A DNA stretch of 5,839 nt, from the NCBI GenBank assembly GCA_002772115.1, contig PCRW01000044.1, forward strand, positions 12,436 through 18,274, given 5' to 3'. The position numbers and the translations under genes are program-made. The notes under the pieces are model-generated. The model searched no databases. It saw only the letters and a list, made by a program, of their open reading frames with translations, and was not told the origin of the DNA. How positions within the stretch are numbered: the first letter of the stretch is position 1; each line of letters starts with the position of its first letter. This DNA is from Candidatus Moranbacteria bacterium CG23_combo_of_CG06-09_8_20_14_all_35_22 (GTDB taxonomy: Bacteria; Patescibacteriota; Minisyncoccia; Moranbacterales; UBA2206). Below, piece after piece: positions 4,396 to 5,839 of the stretch.

Positions 4396-4562
4396 CTGAA
4401 GAATTAAAATTTTTTCGAAATTCCCGCCTGCCGGCGAGGCAGGAAACTCGAACCCTGAATTTCCTTGCCAAAAATTTCCCTCAATCAACAGCTACCAAAG
4501 GAAATTTTTGGAGGAAATTCGGATTCTCAAACAAGAATTTCTCAAAAATTTTAATTCTTCAG
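4396..4562 (+). ncRNA. Nested inverted repeat folding as a three-way junction, possible structured mRNA leader
   Basis: Outer stem P1: 4396-4414 pairs perfectly with 4544-4562 (19 bp). In the same register, after a 2x2 mismatch, 4417-4423 pairs with 4535-4541, giving 26 of 28 pairs. Inside lie P2 (CCTGCC 4427-4432 with GGCAGG 4438-4443) and P3. P3 is 4450-4464 with 4513-4526, then a perfect 12-bp segment, 4468-4479 with 4500-4511, and a 20-base loop (4480-4499). The element starts about 8 bases after the predicted transcription start and ends 11 bases before the ATG at 4574. It contains five copies of GGAAATT or its complement, so alternative pairings exist. It could be a regulatory leader RNA or a miniature transposable element. 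No target duplication is visible, and I recognise no known family. Confidence 0.55.
4425..4443. repeat. GC-rich palindromic element C
   Basis: CCTGCC (4427-4432), loop GGCGA and GGCAGG (4438-4443), preceded by CG. The CCTGC/GCAGG arms recall element B, but the core CGTAAYGCTTCGC is absent, so membership in the same family is uncertain. It forms helix P2 of the structure at 4396-4562. Confidence 0.6.
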
Positions 4563-4573
4563 CGGTCTAAAAT

Positions 4574-5788
4574 ATGAAAATAATTTTAAAGAGGAAAATA
4601 ATTTTTATTTTTCTGGCAGTTTTTTTTCTGGCAATTGGTTTTGGTAGTTTTTCCCAAAAAGTTTATTCAGATGAGGATGTTACTAACGCACAAAAAAAAT
4701 TAGAAAAAACTGAAGCGGAGCTGGAAAAAGAACAAAAAGATTTGCAACAAAGTCAGGCTAATCTTTCTGTTACGCAAAGTCAAATCAACACCACGGCTAG
4801 TCTTTTGGACAAAACTGAAACGGAAATTTCTAGAAAAGAGCAGGAGCTGGAAAATTTAAAAAATAAAATAGAATTGAATAAAAAAATCTTAACTGCTTAT
4901 GCGCAAGAAATGTATTTCAGTGATCAGGAGGTTTTCGGAGGGCTAAGTTTTACCAATCAAAACTTCGGCGAATATTTTCAGAATTTTGATCAAGTACTAA
5001 ATGCTAAAGAAAAACTGCTGGTAATTTTTGAGGAAATAAAAAAAGACAAAGATTATGCGGAAACTGTCAAAAAAGAATTGGCGGAAAAAAAAGAAGAGCA
5101 TAAAGAATTGTTGGCGGAAAAACAGTCTCAAAAAAATGCTATCGTTTCGGATATTGCGGAAACCAAACTCACAATTAGTCAGCTTCAGGCCAAAATGGCT
5201 AAATTAAGAAGTACCTTGTCCAGTTTTTTGGGTAGCTCATACAGCATGGATGATGTAGTGGATGCGGTAAAATATGCAGATAAAAAAACCGGAGTGCGAA
5301 AAGAATTTTTGTTTGCCATGTTAGACAAAGAAACTGATTTAGGAAGATTCACTGGCGGATGCTATTATGACAAAGGATCCAATCCAGTCAAGAAACATAT
5401 GAAAGAAGCGGATAAAACAGAATTTCTAAAATTAATGGATGAGCTTGGCTATGGAAAAAATGATAAAAAACTTTCTTGCTGGCCGGGATATGGTTATGGT
5501 GGAGCAATGGGAATCGCTCAATTTATGCCCAGTACTTGGATAGGTTACAAATCAAGTATTGCTTCAATAACTGGAAATAAGCCAGCCAATCCTTGGAGAC
5601 TAGAAGATGGTGTGATGGGAATGGCGCTTAAATTGAAAAAAGCCGGAGCGGATAATAAAAGCAAGGAACATTATGCTACCAAAGTTTATTATTGTGGAGG
5701 ACCAAGTTCGCCATATTGGAATAACAAATGTGAAGCTTATGCCGACACTGTTGTGAGTTGGTCGAAGGGGTATGATGATTATTTTTAG
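4574..5788 (+). CDS. Secreted coiled-coil protein with C-terminal lytic-transglycosylase-like domain
   Basis: The product is predicted to be exported and to cleave peptidoglycan. Residues 1-32 form a signal peptide or anchor (KIILKRK, a hydrophobic core, then VYS before DEDV as a possible cleavage site). Residues about 35-215 are Lys/Glu/Gln-rich coiled coil interrupted near 113-140, like the N-terminal module of PcsB/CwlO/EnvC-type hydrolases. The C-terminal domain (about 225-404) resembles lysozyme-fold transglycosylases. FLFAMLDKETDLGRF (245-259) carries candidate catalytic Glu E253, and GGAMGIAQFMPSTW (309-322) is the classic SLT/MltB-type motif. Four cysteines (C263, C302, C374, C386) could form disulfides outside the cell. 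PcsB-like proteins usually end in CHAP or NlpC domains, so this combination is less usual. The ATG lacks a Shine-Dalgarno sequence. A promoter-like site and a 167-nt structured element lie directly upstream. Enzymatic activity is inferred, not shown. Confidence 0.88.
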   Translation: MKIILKRKIIFIFLAVFFLAIGFGSFSQKVYSDEDVTNAQKKLEKTEAELEKEQKDLQQSQANLSVTQSQINTTASLLDKTETEISRKEQELENLKNKIELNKKILTAYAQEMYFSDQEVFGGLSFTNQNFGEYFQNFDQVLNAKEKLLVIFEEIKKDKDYAETVKKELAEKKEEHKELLAEKQSQKNAIVSDIAETKLTISQLQAKMAKLRSTLSSFLGSSYSMDDVVDAVKYADKKTGVRKEFLFAMLDKETDLGRFTGGCYYDKGSNPVKKHMKEADKTEFLKLMDELGYGKNDKKLSCWPGYGYGGAMGIAQFMPSTWIGYKSSIASITGNKPANPWRLEDGVMGMALKLKKAGADNKSKEHYATKVYYCGGPSSPYWNNKCEAYADTVVSWSKGYDDYF

Positions 5789-5793
5789 ATCCC

Positions 5794-5839
5794 TACAAAA
5801 GTACAAATAAATACAAAAATACAAATTTACAAAATTTAT
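5794..5839. repeat. Degenerate TACAAA tandem repeat at the window end
   Basis: At least five TACAAA units occur (5794, 5801, 5811, 5818, 5827), the earlier ones separated by one to four bases, right after the stop codon of the preceding gene. The repeat runs toward the window edge, so its full length is unknown. It parallels the AATTTCT and TACGAAA repeats elsewhere in the window. Confidence 0.7.

Noticed and set aside
4568..4573. TAAAAT as a -10 box for the transglycosylase-like gene
   Set aside because: It touches the ATG, so transcription would start inside the gene; the TGCTACAAT site at 4373 is a better candidate.

Overview
The window looks like a piece of an AT-rich Candidate Phyla Radiation (Patescibacteria, probably Parcubacteria-like) chromosome. 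The case rests on several things seen together: a 23S rRNA gene interrupted by a group I intron, short A/T-rich heptamer-like repeats in the spacers, dispersed GC-rich palindromes, a near absence of Shine-Dalgarno sequences and compact genes. This placement is inference; no marker was searched. The four large reading frames end in TAA or TAG and contain no in-frame TGA, so nothing points to the UGA=Gly code of Gracilibacteria.

Region 1 (1-1240) is the 3' part of an rRNA operon. Positions 1-466 are the 3' part of a group IA-like intron. The core helices P4, P5, P7, P7.1, P7.2, P8 and P9 can be drawn directly, and the P6 region carries a large AT-rich insertion. The 3' exon begins at 467 inside the sarcin-ricin loop of 23S rRNA, which runs to about 838. 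Helix 98 of this 23S carries about 125 extra nucleotides, mostly a long hairpin of opposed ACGCGGA / TCAGCGT units. A second copy of that hairpin lies in the 23S-5S spacer. The spacer also holds a 35-codon hydrophobic ORF. The 5S gene sits inside a 24-bp stem whose 3' arm ends in a T-tract, so it looks like an rRNA processing stalk and terminator in one.

Region 2 (1240-3240) is a two-gene unit. The first gene encodes a membrane-anchored protein with a Cys cluster and two similar beta-type repeats. It probably has a leaderless mRNA. It overlaps rodA by 8 bp; rodA encodes a SEDS-family peptidoglycan glycosyltransferase.

Region 3 (3240-4362) holds rplY (bL25/CTC) with its own strong promoter and a perfect terminator. 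One GC-rich palindrome lies in its leader, and a related palindrome is inserted in frame in its C-terminal tail.

Region 4 (4350-5839) has a promoter-like site, then a 167-nt nested inverted repeat that can fold into a three-way junction, then a secreted coiled-coil protein with a C-terminal lytic-transglycosylase-like domain. RodA (wall synthesis) and this predicted hydrolase (wall cleavage) give the protein-coding part a cell-envelope flavour. The structured leader-like element and the repeat families are the least explained parts of the window.
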